DNA from: an uncultured Lachnospiraceae bacterium
Lineage (GTDB): Bacteria; Bacillota; Clostridia; Lachnospirales; Lachnospiraceae
Reading direction: 5' to 3'
Assembly (NCBI GenBank): GCA_949502235.1
Contig: CATBDC010000018.1
Location: 1-64,000 of the forward strand
DNA: 64,000 nucleotides
Positions 9,916-19,592 of this stretch are shown here, piece after piece. Under the pieces are notes generated by a model. The model saw nothing but the letters and a program-made list of their open reading frames with translations, was not told the origin of the DNA and searched no databases. The translations under genes and the position numbers were made by a program. Position 1 is the stretch's first letter. Each line of letters opens with the position of its first letter.

Positions 9916-11583
9916 ATGGCTGGAAACAAAAAGCAGAAGGATAAGAGTTTTCTCGTGCAGGGTTCTATTCTTGCCGTGGCAGGAGTGATTACCAAGCTTA
10001 TTGGAGCTGCATACAGGGTTCCGCTTGTAAATATACTTGGAGACAAGGGAATGGGCTATTACGGCGTGGCATTCCAGATCTATTCGATTGCGCTTACCCT
10101 GACTTCATACAGCCTTCCTCTCGCAGTGTCCAAGCTGGTATCAGCAAGGGTGGCGAAGGGAGAATATAAAAATTCATATAAGGTATTCAGAGGCGCTATG
10201 ACATTTGCAGTTTTAGTAAGCGGCATTGTAGGAGCAGTTATTTTTCTGGGAGCGGATTTTATTGCAGATAATATTATGGCAATGAAATTCAGCTCTTATG
10301 CCCTTAGGGTGCTGGCTCCCTGTATTCTTATCGTAGCGGTTTTAGGAGTCCTGCGGGGATTTTTCCAGGGAAACGGCTCTATGATTCCCACGGCTATTTC
10401 GCAGGTTCTGGAGCAGATTGTAAATGCCGGAGTCAGCATTGCAGGCGCTTATATGCTGTTTAAGGTAGGCTCTGATGTGGCGAAGACCAGAGGAAACGAA
10501 TCCTATGGTTCTGCCTATGCCGCGGCCGGAGGCACTCTTGGCACAGTTATCGGCGCACTCTCGGCGCTTCTTTTTCTTTTTGCTGTATTTGCCGCTTTTA
10601 AAAGGGTTTTAAGGCGCAAAATGCGAAGAGACAGGGGGCACAGGCGGGAGAAATACAAGAGGATATTTAAAATACTTATGATCACAATCGCGCCGGTTAT
10701 CTTAAGCTCTACGGTCTATAACCTGTGCGGGATAATTGACAACGCCATGTTCGCGAAAATTATGTCCGTCCAGGGCGTGAAGGAAAGTGAATATGCGGCT
10801 CTTCTTGGAATTTTAAACGGAAAATATGATACACTTGTAAATGTGCCGATTTCTATCGCTTATTCTCTGGGTGCTTCCCTGATTCCGGCCATTGTCACGG
10901 CAGCCCAGACCGGGAGCAGAAAACAGGTACATAGTAAGATTCAGCTTGTAACACGGTTTAATATGATGATTGCCATCCCCTGCGCCGCAGGCTTTATTGT
11001 GCTGGCAGAGCCGATTCTTGATCTTCTGTTCTTTACACAGGATAATGCGGTGGGAGGGCTCATGCTGCAGCTGGGAGCGCTGTCAGTGGTGTTTTACTGC
11101 CTGTCTACGGTTACAAATGCAGTGCTCCAGGGGCTTGACAATATGATGGCTCCGGTAAAAAATGCGGCTATATCCGTTGTTTTATATACCGTTTCTTTGT
11201 TTATCATGCTGGTAGTATTCCGCTGGGGGATCTATGCAGTTGTGCTTAGCAGAATTGTATTTTCAGGCTCTACAAGTATGCTTAATGCACATTCACTCAG
11301 GATGCAGACAGGATATGTGCAGGAGCAGAGGAAAACGTTCATTATTCCCTGTCTGGCATCTGTTATTATGGGAATTGCGGCGCTTATGGTTCATTTGTTT
11401 TTTGAGCTTTTTGCGGGAACGCAGATAGCAACACTGATTGCCCTTCCGGCGGCGGTGATTGTATATGCAGTTGCCCTGGTGCTTCTGGGCGGAATAAATG
11501 AGAGTGAGATGTATGAGATGCCAAAAGGGGCTCTGCTCGTAAGAATATGCAGGAAGGCAGGACTTTTCAGGCAGGAGAGATAA
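9916..11583 (+). CDS. Polysaccharide biosynthesis/SpoVB-MurJ family flippase
   Basis: MOP flippase features: FLVQGSILAVAGVITKLIGAAYRVPLVNILGDKGMGYYGVAFQIY; ~14 TM. Confidence 0.9.
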   Translation: MAGNKKQKDKSFLVQGSILAVAGVITKLIGAAYRVPLVNILGDKGMGYYGVAFQIYSIALTLTSYSLPLAVSKLVSARVAKGEYKNSYKVFRGAMTFAVLVSGIVGAVIFLGADFIADNIMAMKFSSYALRVLAPCILIVAVLGVLRGFFQGNGSMIPTAISQVLEQIVNAGVSIAGAYMLFKVGSDVAKTRGNESYGSAYAAAGGTLGTVIGALSALLFLFAVFAAFKRVLRRKMRRDRGHRREKYKRIFKILMITIAPVILSSTVYNLCGIIDNAMFAKIMSVQGVKESEYAALLGILNGKYDTLVNVPISIAYSLGASLIPAIVTAAQTGSRKQVHSKIQLVTRFNMMIAIPCAAGFIVLAEPILDLLFFTQDNAVGGLMLQLGALSVVFYCLSTVTNAVLQGLDNMMAPVKNAAISVVLYTVSLFIMLVVFRWGIYAVVLSRIVFSGSTSMLNAHSLRMQTGYVQEQRKTFIIPCLASVIMGIAALMVHLFFELFAGTQIATLIALPAAVIVYAVALVLLGGINESEMYEMPKGALLVRICRKAGLFRQER

Positions 11584-11598
11584 GCTTATAAATAATAA

Positions 11599-11633
11599 GG
11601 GTGCAAAGTCTGTTAATTAAGCACCCTTTTTTC
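11599..11633 (+). terminator. Rho-independent terminator
   Basis: GGGTGC...GCACCC followed by TTTTTT, just downstream of the flippase. Confidence 0.8.
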
Positions 11634-11640
11634 GTAAGAT

Positions 11641-12018
11641 TCAGCTTGAATAATTTTCTAAAAAGCCGTAGAGAGTTTTTGTATCTTCAATGTATTTTCC
11701 GTTCCGGATTTCCTCCCGCAGTTTTTCAGGGAGCTCATCGAAAAGAATGTCTGTGTATTCATAAGGGGTTTTTTTGTCGCTTAAATAAACGACAATGTAT
11801 CCGTTTACCTCCATAAGGTAATAGCAGTCCTCCTTGAGTGCGTCTCCTTCGGCTGCGACAGCCTCTTCTGGTTTGGCGGCAGGCTCCTTTTCAGTTTTTA
11901 TCCGTGCTTCCCCGGCCCTCTCCTTTGCCCTGTAGTAGCTTAGCTGATAGGCACAGGTAATGAGAAGGATTGCAGCAACTGAGATTATAAGAAACCCGAT
12001 TCCATACTTATTTTTCAT
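11641..12018 (-). CDS. TM-anchored protein resembling the BofC C-terminal domain
   Basis: Single N-terminal TM, Lys/Glu linker, then YYLMEVNGYIVVYLSDKKTPYEYTDILFDELPEKLREEIRNGKYIEDTKTLYGFLENYSS; likely start MKNKYGIG. Confidence 0.55.
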   Translation of the reverse strand: MKNKYGIGFLIISVAAILLITCAYQLSYYRAKERAGEARIKTEKEPAAKPEEAVAAEGDALKEDCYYLMEVNGYIVVYLSDKKTPYEYTDILFDELPEKLREEIRNGKYIEDTKTLYGFLENYSS

Positions 12019-12126
12019 AAGGACCACTCCTTTTTTAGTACAAGTATTGGCATTTTCACAGATATTTATACAAATGTGGGTATTTAAAAGTGGACTTAAG
12101 GGAAGAGATAGTGTAAGATGAATACG

Positions 12127-12151
12127 TTACTGTGAACGAAGTGAACAGTAA
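12127..12151. repeat. Copy of short dispersed palindromic repeat
   Basis: ttactgtgaacgaagtgaacagtaa; compare 1003-1028 and 43611-43638. Confidence 0.7.
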
Positions 12152-12182
12152 GACAGATAAGGCAGGAAAGGGGAAAAAGAGT

Positions 12183-12404
12183 ATGGATGAAAAAAAGATT
12201 GCACGAATTAATGAATTATATCATAAATCCAAGGCAGAAGGGCTTACAGAGGACGAGCTTAAGGAGCAGCAGCTTTTAAGAAGGGAATATATTGACTCCT
12301 TTAAGCAGAATTTAAGAAATCAGCTTGATAATATATCGATTGTAGAGGCAGACGGAAGCATCACGGATCTGGGTGAGAAGTTTGGAAAGAAAAAAGGAAA
12401 TTAG
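12183..12404 (+). CDS. DUF896 family protein (YnzC-like)
   Basis: KIARINELYHKSKAEGLTEDELKEQQLLRREYIDSFKQNLRNQLDNI. Confidence 0.9.
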   Translation: MDEKKIARINELYHKSKAEGLTEDELKEQQLLRREYIDSFKQNLRNQLDNISIVEADGSITDLGEKFGKKKGN

Positions 12405-12951
12405 AAGGCGTATTTTGGAAGTACGTTCCCGGCAGAGCGGGGAAGAATGGAAGACGCGGACAGACAGGATTATGAAGGCAGTAACAGGGCATCCCTGGTT
12501 TCTTGAGGCAGACGCTTTGTACTGTTATGTGGACTTTAAAGGCGAAGTGGGAACCAGAGGAATGATAGAGCGGGCGTGGGAGCTTGAAAAAAAGGTGTAT
12601 GTGCCTGCCGTGTCAGGCCATAATATGGAGTTTTACCGGATTTTTTCTTTTGAAGAGCTGAAAGAAGGAGCTTTCGGAATCCCTGAGCCGGTCGTGTCTG
12701 AAGGATGGGAAAAAGGAGACATAAGCCCTGAAGAAAAAGCGCTTATGATTATGCCGGGTGTGGCTTTTGATAGGGGGAGAAACCGTATCGGGTACGGCGG
12801 AGGGTATTATGACAGATATCTTGCTTCGTGTCCGGGCTGCTGCGGTCACATTATTGCTGCTGCTTTTGAGTGTCAGATAGTGGGGAAGATAGAGACAGAG
12901 GAGACGGATATAAAGCCGGAGCTTCTGATAACGGAAAGGAGGATGCTGTGA
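12373..12951 (+). CDS. 5-formyltetrahydrofolate cyclo-ligase
   Basis: KKEIRRRILEVRSR and MPGVAFDRGRNRIGYGGGYYDRYL. Confidence 0.9.
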   Translation: MRSLERKKEIRRRILEVRSRQSGEEWKTRTDRIMKAVTGHPWFLEADALYCYVDFKGEVGTRGMIERAWELEKKVYVPAVSGHNMEFYRIFSFEELKEGAFGIPEPVVSEGWEKGDISPEEKALMIMPGVAFDRGRNRIGYGGGYYDRYLASCPGCCGHIIAAAFECQIVGKIETEETDIKPELLITERRML

Positions 12952-13127
12952 TGAACCTTCCAAAGGATCCTGTCATTCTCTTAAGCTTTGTAAATACAAA
13001 GCTTCGGGATGAATACCATTCGCTTGAGGAGCTGTGTGAGGAGCTTGGGGTAGAAAAGGACAGGCTTGTAGGGCTTCTGGGGGAAATAGATTATGAATAT
13101 GATAAGACATCCAACCGGTTTGTTTAG
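12951..13127 (+). CDS. DUF4250-like small protein
   Basis: MNLPKDPVILLSFVNTKLRDEYHSLEELCEELGVEKDRLVGLLGEIDYEYDKTSNRFV; overlaps the upstream stop (TGATG). Confidence 0.75.
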   Translation: MNLPKDPVILLSFVNTKLRDEYHSLEELCEELGVEKDRLVGLLGEIDYEYDKTSNRFV

Positions 13128-13146
13128 AGTAAGCTGCACTTAAGGC

Positions 13147-13175
13147 TTTACACTAAAACAATCAATTGCTATAAT
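13147..13175 (+). promoter_or_regulatory. Sigma-A-type promoter
   Basis: TTTACA-17 nt-TATAAT upstream of the small ORF at 13221. Confidence 0.65.
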
Positions 13176-13220
13176 GAAAGCACCAGATAAACGGCATTTA
13201 AATAAAAGGCGGGTGATAAT

Positions 13221-13343
13221 ATGACAGATAAAGAAGTAGTCAACCTCATTCAAAAATTGGAATCTGAAGGCATGTAGGCCGAAAAAATTATAGAAATTAT
13301 AAAGTATGTTGAAACGGCCGAGCCAAAAACAGAAACTAAATAA
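13221..13343 (+). pseudogene. Small ORF interrupted by an in-frame TAG (MTDKEVVNLIQKLESEGM*AEKIIEIIKYVETAEPKTETK)
   Basis: Frame open on both sides of TAG 13275-13277; own promoter and terminator; similar to the intact 47-aa ORF at 43651-43794. Confidence 0.6.
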
Positions 13344-13351
13344 CCATAATA

Positions 13352-13398
13352 AAAGGTGTGAAGCCTTTATTGAATTATCAAGGGCTTTACACCTTTTT
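13352..13398 (+). terminator. Rho-independent terminator
   Basis: AAAGGTGTGAAGCC...GGGCTTTACACCTTTTT. Confidence 0.75.
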
Positions 13399-13487
13399 AA
13401 GTTTGGATTTAAGTGTACCTTGAAAGTGAATATTGAAGTGTTAGAAAATTGATAGATTTTGCTAATCGATTATGTAATCTTACGAAA

Positions 13488-13560
13488 AGCTGGAAATCGG
13501 ACTTGAACCGACGACCCCTTCATTACGAGTGAAGTGCTCTACCGACTGAGCTATTCCAGC
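13488..13560 (-). tRNA. tRNA-Thr (anticodon CGT)
   Basis: Minus strand GCTGGAATAGCTCAGTCGGTAGAGCACTTCACTCGTAATGAAGGGGTCGTCGGTTCAAGTCCGATTTCCAGCT; 7-bp acceptor stem, GTTCAAGTC T-arm, loop CTCGTAA. Confidence 0.95.
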
Positions 13561-13645
13561 TTATGCAGGCTTTCTAAGCCACAGGTATTATTATACCGCA
13601 TTTTTGAAAATTTGCAAGAGTTTTTTTAGTTAGGTGCAGGAGAAA

Positions 13646-15037
13646 ATGAAATTGTATGTGAAGGAAAAGAAAAAAAGTGTCAGGTGGAATACGCTGCGCA
13701 TTACGGCAGCTGGTTTCTTAAGTTTTATATTTTTCGGAGGAGTGATTTTGTATCTGCCGGTGAGTAATACCAGGCCCATTGCGTTTATGGATGCACTTTT
13801 TACCTCCGTATCGGCAGTGTGCGTGACCGGGCTCGTGACCATTACCCCGGCTGTTCAGTTTACATTTTTCGGGAAGCTTGTACTGCTTTTGCTGATCCAG
13901 ATGGGCGGTCTGGGGGTGATTGCATGTGCGGCCTTGTTTTTCTTTCTGCTGCGCAGAAAAATTACAGTCCGGGAGAGAGTGGTATTAGAGGAGACTTACG
14001 GAACAGGGAGTCTTGGCGGCATTGTGAGAATGGTGAGAAAGGTAATTTGGGGCACCCTTTTTGTGGAGGGCTTAGGCGCAGTGCTGTATGCAGTTCAGTT
14101 TATCCCTGAATATGGTTTTATAAGAGGCGTCTGGTATTCTATCTTTCATGCTGTTTCCGCATTTTGCAATGCGGGAATCGATATTCTGGGCGAAAATAGT
14201 CTTGCGGGGTATGCGGTAAATCCGGTAATCAATATGACAACTATCCTTTTGATTATTGTGAGCGGCATCGGTTTTACTGTATGGTTTGATATTCTGGAAA
14301 ATGTAAGGAGGCTTATTCACCGGGAGGTGCCTGGGCGGTGGTGGTTTACAAGGCTTAGGCTTCACTCAAAGCTTGCCATTATCATGACGTCAGTACTGAT
14401 TCTTTCAGGGGCAGTTTTTATATTTTTTTCTGAATTCCATAATCCGGATACCATAGGCAATATGAGCCTGGGGCAGAAGGCCATGGCATCCCTGTTTCAG
14501 TCTGTGACAACGAGAACGGCGGGATTCTATACGTTTTCCCAGGGGGCGCTTCATGAGGAGTCAAAGCTTTTCTGCGCGATTTTAATGTTTATCGGAGGCT
14601 CCCCCGGCGGGACAGCAGGCGGAGTGAAGACAACCACCTTTGCCATGCTGTTTCTTGCCTGCCTTACCTTTATCAGAGGAGGCAGTGATACAGAGTGTAT
14701 GGGGAGAAGGATATCGGTGGCAAATTTCAGGACAGGCTTTTGTGTTGTGATGGCGGCATTTACGGCATTTATTACAGGCACTCTTGCTATCCTGTTTATT
14801 GAACCAGACAGCATTACGCTGGTAAATGTGATTTATGAGACAGCATCAGCGGTCGGGACAGTAGGGCTTACTGCAGATCTGACACCGCAGCTTGAGAGAC
14901 TCAGCCAGGTGATTCTGATGGTTATGATGTATGTCGGAAGGCTGGGGCCTTTGACTCTTGTGCTGACTTTTGCGGGAAAGAGCCATCCAAGGGATAAGAT
15001 ACGGAGCCTTCCTAAGGAACAGATTATGGTCGGATAA
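13646..15037 (+). CDS. TrkH/KtrB family potassium uptake protein
   Basis: SVSAVCVTGLVT, GGSPGGTAGGVKTTT pore-type motifs; adjacent to a TrkA_N protein. Confidence 0.9.
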   Translation: MKLYVKEKKKSVRWNTLRITAAGFLSFIFFGGVILYLPVSNTRPIAFMDALFTSVSAVCVTGLVTITPAVQFTFFGKLVLLLLIQMGGLGVIACAALFFFLLRRKITVRERVVLEETYGTGSLGGIVRMVRKVIWGTLFVEGLGAVLYAVQFIPEYGFIRGVWYSIFHAVSAFCNAGIDILGENSLAGYAVNPVINMTTILLIIVSGIGFTVWFDILENVRRLIHREVPGRWWFTRLRLHSKLAIIMTSVLILSGAVFIFFSEFHNPDTIGNMSLGQKAMASLFQSVTTRTAGFYTFSQGALHEESKLFCAILMFIGGSPGGTAGGVKTTTFAMLFLACLTFIRGGSDTECMGRRISVANFRTGFCVVMAAFTAFITGTLAILFIEPDSITLVNVIYETASAVGTVGLTADLTPQLERLSQVILMVMMYVGRLGPLTLVLTFAGKSHPRDKIRSLPKEQIMVG

Positions 15038-15054
15038 AAGGAGGAGTTATTAAG

Positions 15055-15696
15055 ATGAAGAAGCAGTTTGTTGTATTAGGCCTCGGAAGCTTTGGAGCCA
15101 GCGTTGCAGTTACGCTTCAGAAGCTTGGGTGCGATGTGGTGGCGGTGGATCAGGATATGGAGCGGGTAAATGATATTGCGGATCAGGTTACCTACGCTAT
15201 GCAGGCAGATATCGGGAATCCGGAGCTTCTCCACTCTCTGGGCTCAAAAAATTATGACGGCCTTGTGGTGGCTTCGTCAGAAAATCTGGAGAGCAGCATC
15301 CTGGCAACCCTTGCGGGCAAGGAGATGGGAATTCCATATATCCTCTGCAAGGCCCATAATTCACGTCACGCCCAGGTTTTAAGAAAGGTGGGGGCAGATG
15401 CGGTTGTGTTTCCGGAGGTGGAAATGGGGAAAAAGATCGCAAAAAATCTGATGTCTGCAAATCTTGCCGACTGGATCGCGCTGTCACCGGAGTACAGTAT
15501 TGTTGAGACCCTTGTGCCGGAAAAATGGGTAGGAAAAACACTTAAAGAATTGGATGTAAGGAAAAATTATGAGGTAAATGTAGCTGGAATTAAAGAAGGG
15601 GAGCATGTAGAGATAACTCCGGATCCGGATATGCCCCTTAAGGCGGAGATGATACTTATGCTTATTGGTGCGGATAAGGCACTGGAAAGGATATAG
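15055..15696 (+). CDS. TrkA/KtrA family NAD-binding potassium uptake regulator
   Basis: VVLGLGSFGASVAVTLQKLGCDVVAVDQDMERV Rossmann motif and C-terminal TrkA_C. Confidence 0.92.
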   Translation: MKKQFVVLGLGSFGASVAVTLQKLGCDVVAVDQDMERVNDIADQVTYAMQADIGNPELLHSLGSKNYDGLVVASSENLESSILATLAGKEMGIPYILCKAHNSRHAQVLRKVGADAVVFPEVEMGKKIAKNLMSANLADWIALSPEYSIVETLVPEKWVGKTLKELDVRKNYEVNVAGIKEGEHVEITPDPDMPLKAEMILMLIGADKALERI

Positions 15697-15749
15697 GATT
15701 CCGGCGGCATTTATAAGGAATCAGCCGGAGAATAATGGGGATATGTAGC

Positions 15750-15783
15750 CAGGAGGTGCGTTTTTTTGCATCTCCTGTTTTTG
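15750..15783 (+). terminator. Rho-independent terminator
   Basis: CAGGAGGTGC-gttttttt-GCATCTCCTG followed by T-run. Confidence 0.75.
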
Positions 15784-15793
15784 TCTTTGCAGA

Positions 15794-16591
15794 CTAAAAA
15801 CGGCGCAGACACCATTTTTCTAAAAGGTTGATAAGGGAATAGAGCAGCGTGGCCATTATGCACAGGAGGACGATGCTCATAAGGAGCCAATCCATTTTAA
15901 ATACCTGGCTGGAATATATAATCAGGTATCCAAGTCCGTCTCTTGCGGCGAGAAATTCCCCGATGATCACGCCCACAAGGCAGAGGCCTATATTGACCTT
16001 CATATTACTGATAATGGCAGGTACGGAGCTTGGTAGCACTACCTTGGTAAGCGCCTGGTATTTTTTCCCCTGGAGGGTGTAAATAAGCTTTATTTTTCCA
16101 GGATCCACGGTGATAAAGCTGGTGTAAAGACTTAAAATGCTTCCAAATACTGCCACTGACATGCCAGCTACAATAATTGTTGTTTTTGTAGCTCCCAGCC
16201 ATACGATAAGAAGAGGAGCCAGCGCAGATTTCGGAAGACTGTTTAATACGACCAGATAAGGATCCAGTATTTCTGAAAGCTTGACGCTGAACCACAGGGC
16301 AACTGCCACCAGTACACTGATGGCAATTACAAGGAAGAAACTGATAATGGTTTCATACAGGGTAATTCCTATGTGAAGGAAAATACTCTTATCCAGTACC
16401 ATGCCCCAGAAGCACAAGGCAATTTTTGACGGACTGCTGAAGATAAAGGAATCAATGATTCCTACATTCGCCGTAAATTCCCAGAGAAACAGGAAGCTTA
16501 GGAGAATCAGAATCCGGGAGACACGGACAATGCGTTTATGTTTTTTGAGGCAGAGGAGATATTTCTGCTGTTCCTTTGAAAGGTCATTCAT
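15794..16591 (-). CDS. ABC transporter permease (SsuC/TauC/ThiX type)
   Basis: BPD_transp_1-like: LNSLPKSALAPLLIVWLGATKTT; paired with ATPase. Confidence 0.88.
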   Translation of the reverse strand: MNDLSKEQQKYLLCLKKHKRIVRVSRILILLSFLFLWEFTANVGIIDSFIFSSPSKIALCFWGMVLDKSIFLHIGITLYETIISFFLVIAISVLVAVALWFSVKLSEILDPYLVVLNSLPKSALAPLLIVWLGATKTTIIVAGMSVAVFGSILSLYTSFITVDPGKIKLIYTLQGKKYQALTKVVLPSSVPAIISNMKVNIGLCLVGVIIGEFLAARDGLGYLIIYSSQVFKMDWLLMSIVLLCIMATLLYSLINLLEKWCLRRF

Positions 16592-17351
16592 CTATGTTCA
16601 GCTCCTTCCATATTAAATTAAAATAGGTTTTAAATTCCGGCGCATTTCGTCTGGCCAGCGGTGTATCCTCCTCAAGGTCAAAAATCAGGGGTATGGTCTG
16701 CTTTATTTCTGCAGGCCTGCCGGAAAGGATAATGACCCGGTCAGCAAGAGAGATGGCCTCTGACAGGTCGTGGGTGACAAGAAGCGCTGCCTTTTTTTCC
16801 CGCCTTATAATCTGACCGATATCATCGCCTACATTCAGGCGGGTCTGGTAATCGAGGGCAGAAAAGGGCTCATCAAGAAGCAGAAGATCCGGGTCAAGGA
16901 CCAGTGTGCGGATGAGGGCAGCCCTTTGGCGCATACCTCCGGATAGCTCGGAAGGGCGGGCGTGCTCAAATTGTCTGAGGCCGTAGAAATCAAGAAGCTC
17001 GTGGGCCTTTTCCCGTGTTCTTGCGGTGAGCATATGCTGTACCTCTAATCCGAGGATCACATTGTTGTAGACGGTTCTCCATTCGAATAACTCATCGTGC
17101 TGGAGCATGTAGCCTACATTGGTTGTACTTTCGCGTAAGTATCTTCCATTAATTTTAATCAGCCCCTTTTCCGGCACAAGAAGCCCGGCTATGATGGAGA
17201 GAAGGGTAGATTTGCCGCACCCGGAAGGCCCTACAATGGCAACAAATTCTCCTTTATTTAAGGAAAAGGATATGCCGGATAGTGCAGGGGTTTCTCCTTC
17301 GAGGTTGTGATAAGCATAGTGGATATTCTTAAGTTCTAAAACTTGCTCCAT
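16584..17351 (-). CDS. ABC transporter ATP-binding protein (SsuB/TauB type)
   Basis: GPSGCGKSTLLSIIAG, LSGGMRQRAALIRTL, LLLDEPFSALD. Confidence 0.93.
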   Translation of the reverse strand: MEQVLELKNIHYAYHNLEGETPALSGISFSLNKGEFVAIVGPSGCGKSTLLSIIAGLLVPEKGLIKINGRYLRESTTNVGYMLQHDELFEWRTVYNNVILGLEVQHMLTARTREKAHELLDFYGLRQFEHARPSELSGGMRQRAALIRTLVLDPDLLLLDEPFSALDYQTRLNVGDDIGQIIRREKKAALLVTHDLSEAISLADRVIILSGRPAEIKQTIPLIFDLEEDTPLARRNAPEFKTYFNLIWKELNIDE

Positions 17352-17484
17352 AGGAAACCTCCGGTAAAAGTTTACATATATCCTATATTATGTAGAAATC
17401 ACAGGTTTGTGACAGATTCACTCTTGTCATACGCATGAGGAAAAGTTATAATTGCAAAAGAGTATACTTTTAAGGAGAAAGGCC

Positions 17485-18102
17485 ATGAATTACCAGAAAG
17501 AGTTGGATAAGCTGCTTGACAGGCTTAAGAAGGAGGAACGGGTGCCAAAGCTTCTGCTGCACAGCTGCTGTGCTCCCTGCAGCAGTTATGTACTGGAATA
17601 TCTGGGGGAATATTTTGAGATTACGGTGTTTTACTATAATCCTAATATTTTTCCGGAAAGTGAATATACAAAGCGTATACTTGAGCAGCAGATGCTGATC
17701 GGAGAAATGAAGATAAGGCATCCGGCTGCCTTTGTTGCAGGAAACTATGACAGAGAAGCCTTCTGTAAAATTGCGGAGGGGCTTGAGCATTTGAAGGAAG
17801 GAGGAGAAAGATGCCTCAAATGCTATGAGCTCCGGTTAAGGGAGGCGGCAATTCTGGCAAAAGAAGGAGAGTTCGATTATTTTACGACAACACTTAGCAT
17901 AAGTCCTCTTAAGAACGCGGATCGATTAAATGAAATCGGCACAAGGCTTGCAAAAGAGTACGGTGTTGCTTATCTTCAGTCAGATTTTAAGAAAAAGAAC
18001 GGATATAAGCGTTCTATTGAGCTGTCAAAGGAATTCGGGCTTTACCGCCAGGATTACTGCGGTTGCGAGTATTCATTGACTGCGCAGACCGTAAGAAAGT
18101 GA
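17485..18102 (+). CDS. queH: Epoxyqueuosine reductase QueH
   Basis: LLHSCCAPCSSYVLEYL, YYNPNIFPESEY, YRQDYCGCEYSL. Confidence 0.9.
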   Translation: MNYQKELDKLLDRLKKEERVPKLLLHSCCAPCSSYVLEYLGEYFEITVFYYNPNIFPESEYTKRILEQQMLIGEMKIRHPAAFVAGNYDREAFCKIAEGLEHLKEGGERCLKCYELRLREAAILAKEGEFDYFTTTLSISPLKNADRLNEIGTRLAKEYGVAYLQSDFKKKNGYKRSIELSKEFGLYRQDYCGCEYSLTAQTVRK

Positions 18103-18119
18103 TTCAGCTGAACAGTAAC
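18073..18119. repeat. Partial copy of dispersed hairpin repeat overlapping the queH 3' end
   Basis: cattgactgcgcagaccgtaagaaagtgattcagctgaacagtaac; shares ACTGYGCAGACCGTAAGAAAGTG with 43571-43638. Confidence 0.65.
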
Positions 18120-18186
18120 AGTATTCCATTTTTTATAAACATATGGTAAAATAAATGTTAAATTTTAAAGGAAGGAAGGACAGGAC

Positions 18187-19566
18187 ATGGCACAGTTATG
18201 GGGAGGCCGTTTTACAAAGGAGACGGACCAGCTGGTATATAAATTCAACGCGTCCATAGGGTTTGACAAAAGGTTTTATGCCCAGGATATCAAGGGAAGC
18301 ATTGCACATGTCATGATGCTGGCAAAGCAGGGTATTCTGAATGATATAGAAAAAGAAAAGATTATTACAGGGCTGACTGGAATTTTAGATGACGTGACAG
18401 AGGGACGCCTTAAGATTACAGATAAGTATGAGGATATTCATAGCTTTGTGGAGGCAGTGCTGATTGACAGGATCGGCTCCGCGGGCAAGAAGCTCCACAC
18501 AGGAAGAAGCAGGAATGATCAGGTGGCTCTGGATATGAAAATGTATATCCGGGATGAAATATTGATTATGGATAATGTATTAAAAGATCTTTTGCATGCA
18601 GTTTTAGGATGCATGGAGGATAATCTGGATACATACATGCCGGGCTTTACCCATATGCAGAAGGCGCAGCCGATTACCCTTGCCCATCATATGGGAGCCT
18701 ATTTTGAAATGTTCAGAAGAGATCATGAGAGGCTTTCGGGCATTTATAAGAGGATGAATACCTGTCCTCTCGGATCAGGAGCCCTTGCGGGAACAACCTA
18801 TCCTCTTGACAGGGAATACACGGCAAAGCTTCTCGGATTTGACAAACCAACCCTTAACAGCATTGACGGAGTATCAGACAGGGATTATCTGCTGGAATTT
18901 TTGTCCGCACTTTCGATTATCATGATGCATTTAAGCAGATTTTCAGAAGAGATTATTATTTGGAATTCCAATGAATACCAGTTTGTGGAGATTGATGATG
19001 CCTTTAGCACGGGAAGCAGCATTATGCCCCAGAAGAAAAATCCTGATATTGCGGAGCTTGTAAGGGGAAAGACAGGACGGGTTTACGGCGCTCTGAACGC
19101 ACTTCTTACAACCATGAAGGGACTTCCCCTTGCATATAATAAGGATATGCAGGAGGATAAGGAGTGGTCCTTTGATGCCATAGACAGTGTGAAAGGATGT
19201 CTCACCCTTTTTGCAGGAATGATTCGCAGCATGCAGTTTAAAAAAGACAGGATGGAGGAAAGTGCAAAGCAGGGCTTTACAAACGCGACAGACGCGGCCG
19301 ACTATCTGGTGAACCATGGCGTGCCCTTCCGGGATGCCCATGGGATTGTAGGGCAGCTTGTACTTCTTTGCATAGAGAGAGGAGCCTCTCTTGACGACCT
19401 TCCGCTGTCAGAGTATCAGAGAATCTCACCGGTGTTTAAGGAGGATATCTATGAGGCTATAAAGCTTAAGACTTGCGTGGACAGACGGATTACGACAGGC
19501 GCGCCGGGACTTTTGTCCATGAAAGAGGCGCTGCTTGTGTACAAAAGATATATGGATGAATATTGA
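18187..19566 (+). CDS. argH: Argininosuccinate lyase
   Basis: MAQLWGGRFTKETDQLVYKFNASI; TGRSRNDQVALDMK; GSSIMPQKKNPD. Confidence 0.97.
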   Translation: MAQLWGGRFTKETDQLVYKFNASIGFDKRFYAQDIKGSIAHVMMLAKQGILNDIEKEKIITGLTGILDDVTEGRLKITDKYEDIHSFVEAVLIDRIGSAGKKLHTGRSRNDQVALDMKMYIRDEILIMDNVLKDLLHAVLGCMEDNLDTYMPGFTHMQKAQPITLAHHMGAYFEMFRRDHERLSGIYKRMNTCPLGSGALAGTTYPLDREYTAKLLGFDKPTLNSIDGVSDRDYLLEFLSALSIIMMHLSRFSEEIIIWNSNEYQFVEIDDAFSTGSSIMPQKKNPDIAELVRGKTGRVYGALNALLTTMKGLPLAYNKDMQEDKEWSFDAIDSVKGCLTLFAGMIRSMQFKKDRMEESAKQGFTNATDAADYLVNHGVPFRDAHGIVGQLVLLCIERGASLDDLPLSEYQRISPVFKEDIYEAIKLKTCVDRRITTGAPGLLSMKEALLVYKRYMDEY

Positions 19567-19592
19567 AAATCAGAGGAGGAGACGGATATAAG

